From Clostridia bacterium (GTDB lineage: Bacteria > Bacillota_A > Clostridia > Oscillospirales > QAKW01), in contig JAFQKO010000070.1 of NCBI GenBank assembly GCA_017396865.1, positions 1-6,019 of the forward strand: a stretch of 6,019 bases of DNA. The letters are read 5' to 3'. The number at the start of each line of letters is the position of its first letter. The stretch's first letter is position 1. Positions 4,842 through 6,019 of this stretch are shown here, in pieces. Made by a program: the position numbers and the translations under genes. Under the pieces are notes generated by a model, which did not search any database, was not told the origin of the DNA, and was given only the letters and a program-made list of their open reading frames with translations.

Positions 4842-6019
4842 ATGACCCAAAACGAGATCAAAGAAAAGCTTCAGTCCGTTGTGGCCGCAAAGTTCGCCTG
4901 CGATGCAGAGGACGCAACCACACGGCAGATGTATGAATCGGTTGTCAGCATGGTTCTGCAGGAGCTGAGCCGCAAGCGCAAGACCGGAAACAAGGAGGTT
5001 TCCAAGCAGGAATGCAAAAAGGCATATTATATGTCGATGGAATTCCTGATCGGGCGTTCCTTGAAAAACAATCTTTATAATTTAGGCATGGAGGAGGAGA
5101 CCCGCGCCGCCCTGAAGGAGCTGGGCGTGGACCTCGAGCAGCTCTACGAGATGGAGCCGGACGCAGGCCTCGGCAACGGCGGTCTCGGCCGCTTGGCTGC
5201 CTGCTACCTCGATTCTCTCACCGCCTGCAACTATCCCGCTACCGGCTTTTCCATCCGCTATGAATTCGGTATCTTCAAGCAGGTCATCATCGATGGCTGG
5301 CAGATGGAGTTTCCCGACAACTGGCTGGAGCTGGGCGGCGGCTGGCTGGTTCCCCGCCCCGACGAAGCCCAGGAGATCCATTTCGACGGCAACGTGGAAG
5401 AGATCTGGAGCGCCGACGGCCTCAAGACCGTCCATAAGGACTACTACAAGGTTTTGGCCATTCCCTACGACCTGATGATCAGCGGCTACGATTCCAAGAT
5501 CGTCAATAAGCTGCGCCTTTGGGGTGCCAAGAGCATGGAGAACTTCGATATGTCGCTGTTCTCCCGCGGTGAATACCTCAAGAGCTGCGAGGGCGATGCC
5601 AAGGCAGAGGCCATCTCCCGTGTTCTCTATCCCGCCGACGACCATGAGGAGGGCAAGAATCTGCGCCTGCGCCAGCAATACTTCTTTGTCAGCGCATCCC
5701 TGCAGAACATCCTCAAGGATCACCTCAAGAAGTACGGCACCCTCGACAATCTGGCCGACAAGGTCGTTGTGCACATCAACGATACCCATCCCGCCCTCTG
5801 CGTACCCGAGCTGATGCGTCTGCTGATGGACGATCACGGCTACGAATGGGATAAGGCTTGGAACATCACCTGCCATACCTTGGCCTACACCAACCACACC
5901 GTTATGAGCGAAGCGCTGGAAAAATGGTCCATCGGCCTCTTCTCCGGCAGACTGCCCCGTATCTACACCATCGTCAAGGAGATCAACCGCCGCTTCTGCG
6001 AGAAGATCTACAACGAGCA
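4842..6019 (+). CDS. glgP: Glycogen/starch/alpha-glucan phosphorylase, 5' part (runs off the window)
   Basis: This PLP-dependent GT35 family enzyme removes glucose from the non-reducing ends of glycogen or maltodextrin with phosphate, giving glucose-1-phosphate in the cytosol. The frame is open from ATG 4842 to the window edge: 392 complete codons, about half of the family's usual 750-850 residues. Landmarks in order are YYMSMEFLIGRSLKNNLYNL (62-81), DAGLGNGGLGRLAACYLDSL (107-126), FSIRYEFGIFKQ (136-147), PDNWLELGGGW (158-168), VLAIPYDLMISGYD (204-217), LRLRQQYFFVSASLQ (274-288), VHINDTHPALCVPELMRLL (310-328) and AYTNHTVMSEALEKW (348-362). His352 in the last motif appears to match the substrate-binding histidine of animal phosphorylase. 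The PLP lysine near the C-terminus lies outside the window, so catalytic completeness cannot be judged. It has its own promoter and an upstream terminator, so it is independent of the GTPase-nuclease gene; whether other glycogen genes follow is unknown. Glycogen versus maltodextrin preference cannot be decided. Confidence 0.95.
   Translation, partial: MTQNEIKEKLQSVVAAKFACDAEDATTRQMYESVVSMVLQELSRKRKTGNKEVSKQECKKAYYMSMEFLIGRSLKNNLYNLGMEEETRAALKELGVDLEQLYEMEPDAGLGNGGLGRLAACYLDSLTACNYPATGFSIRYEFGIFKQVIIDGWQMEFPDNWLELGGGWLVPRPDEAQEIHFDGNVEEIWSADGLKTVHKDYYKVLAIPYDLMISGYDSKIVNKLRLWGAKSMENFDMSLFSRGEYLKSCEGDAKAEAISRVLYPADDHEEGKNLRLRQQYFFVSASLQNILKDHLKKYGTLDNLADKVVVHINDTHPALCVPELMRLLMDDHGYEWDKAWNITCHTLAYTNHTVMSEALEKWSIGLFSGRLPRIYTIVKEINRRFCEKIYNE

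Noticed and set aside
5082..5897. 271-codon open frame on the minus strand inside the phosphorylase gene
   Set aside because: It is an antisense shadow of the strongly conserved phosphorylase frame; its translation resembles no family I know.
160..6019. Functional system joining B6 salvage, the GTPase-nuclease and glycogen phosphorylase
   Set aside because: Phosphorylase and MocR proteins both relate to PLP, but strands, promoters and a strong terminator separate the units; adjacency alone is not enough.

Overview
The window looks like chromosomal DNA of a GC-rich Clostridia-type Firmicute (Oscillospiraceae/Ruminococcaceae-like, an inference). The coding regions are GC-rich and separated by short AT-rich spacers that carry sigma-A-type promoters, AAGGAG-type ribosome sites and T-tailed hairpins. 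The protein families seen are of kinds I associate with gut Clostridia. I see no mobile element, CRISPR array, tRNA or rRNA.

Layout: positions 1-128 are the tail of an upstream transcription unit that is not otherwise visible, with two hairpin-like elements (71-119 and 130-160). On the minus strand follows a vitamin B6 salvage kinase (pyridoxal/pyridoxamine kinase, 160-993). Upstream of it, on the same strand, is a MocR/PdxR-type regulator (1049-2131) that should sense pyridoxal phosphate (PLP). This regulator is damaged: the PLP-binding lysine is a glutamine, and the C-terminal part of the aminotransferase-like domain is missing.

Divergently, on the plus strand, lies an 826-residue protein (2231-4711). 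It joins a Tet(M)/EF-G-like ribosome-binding GTPase to a C-terminal NYN/PIN nuclease domain that closely resembles Rae1/YacP, the ribosome A-site-dependent mRNA endonuclease of Bacillus. Between the two lies about 100 residues of unassigned sequence with a Cys/His cluster. This fusion is the most interesting item: it would place an mRNA nuclease on a GTPase that enters the ribosomal A site. It ends in a strong terminator. A separate unit with a near-consensus promoter then starts the gene for glycogen phosphorylase, itself a PLP enzyme, whose 5' half fills the window to its edge.

How they work together: the kinase and regulator form a probable PLP-supply module. A TGGTCAT motif in the kinase promoter and at the start of the regulator gene is a weak operator candidate. 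The GTPase-nuclease shares only a divergent promoter region with this module, and no functional link is evident. Glycogen phosphorylase appears independently transcribed.
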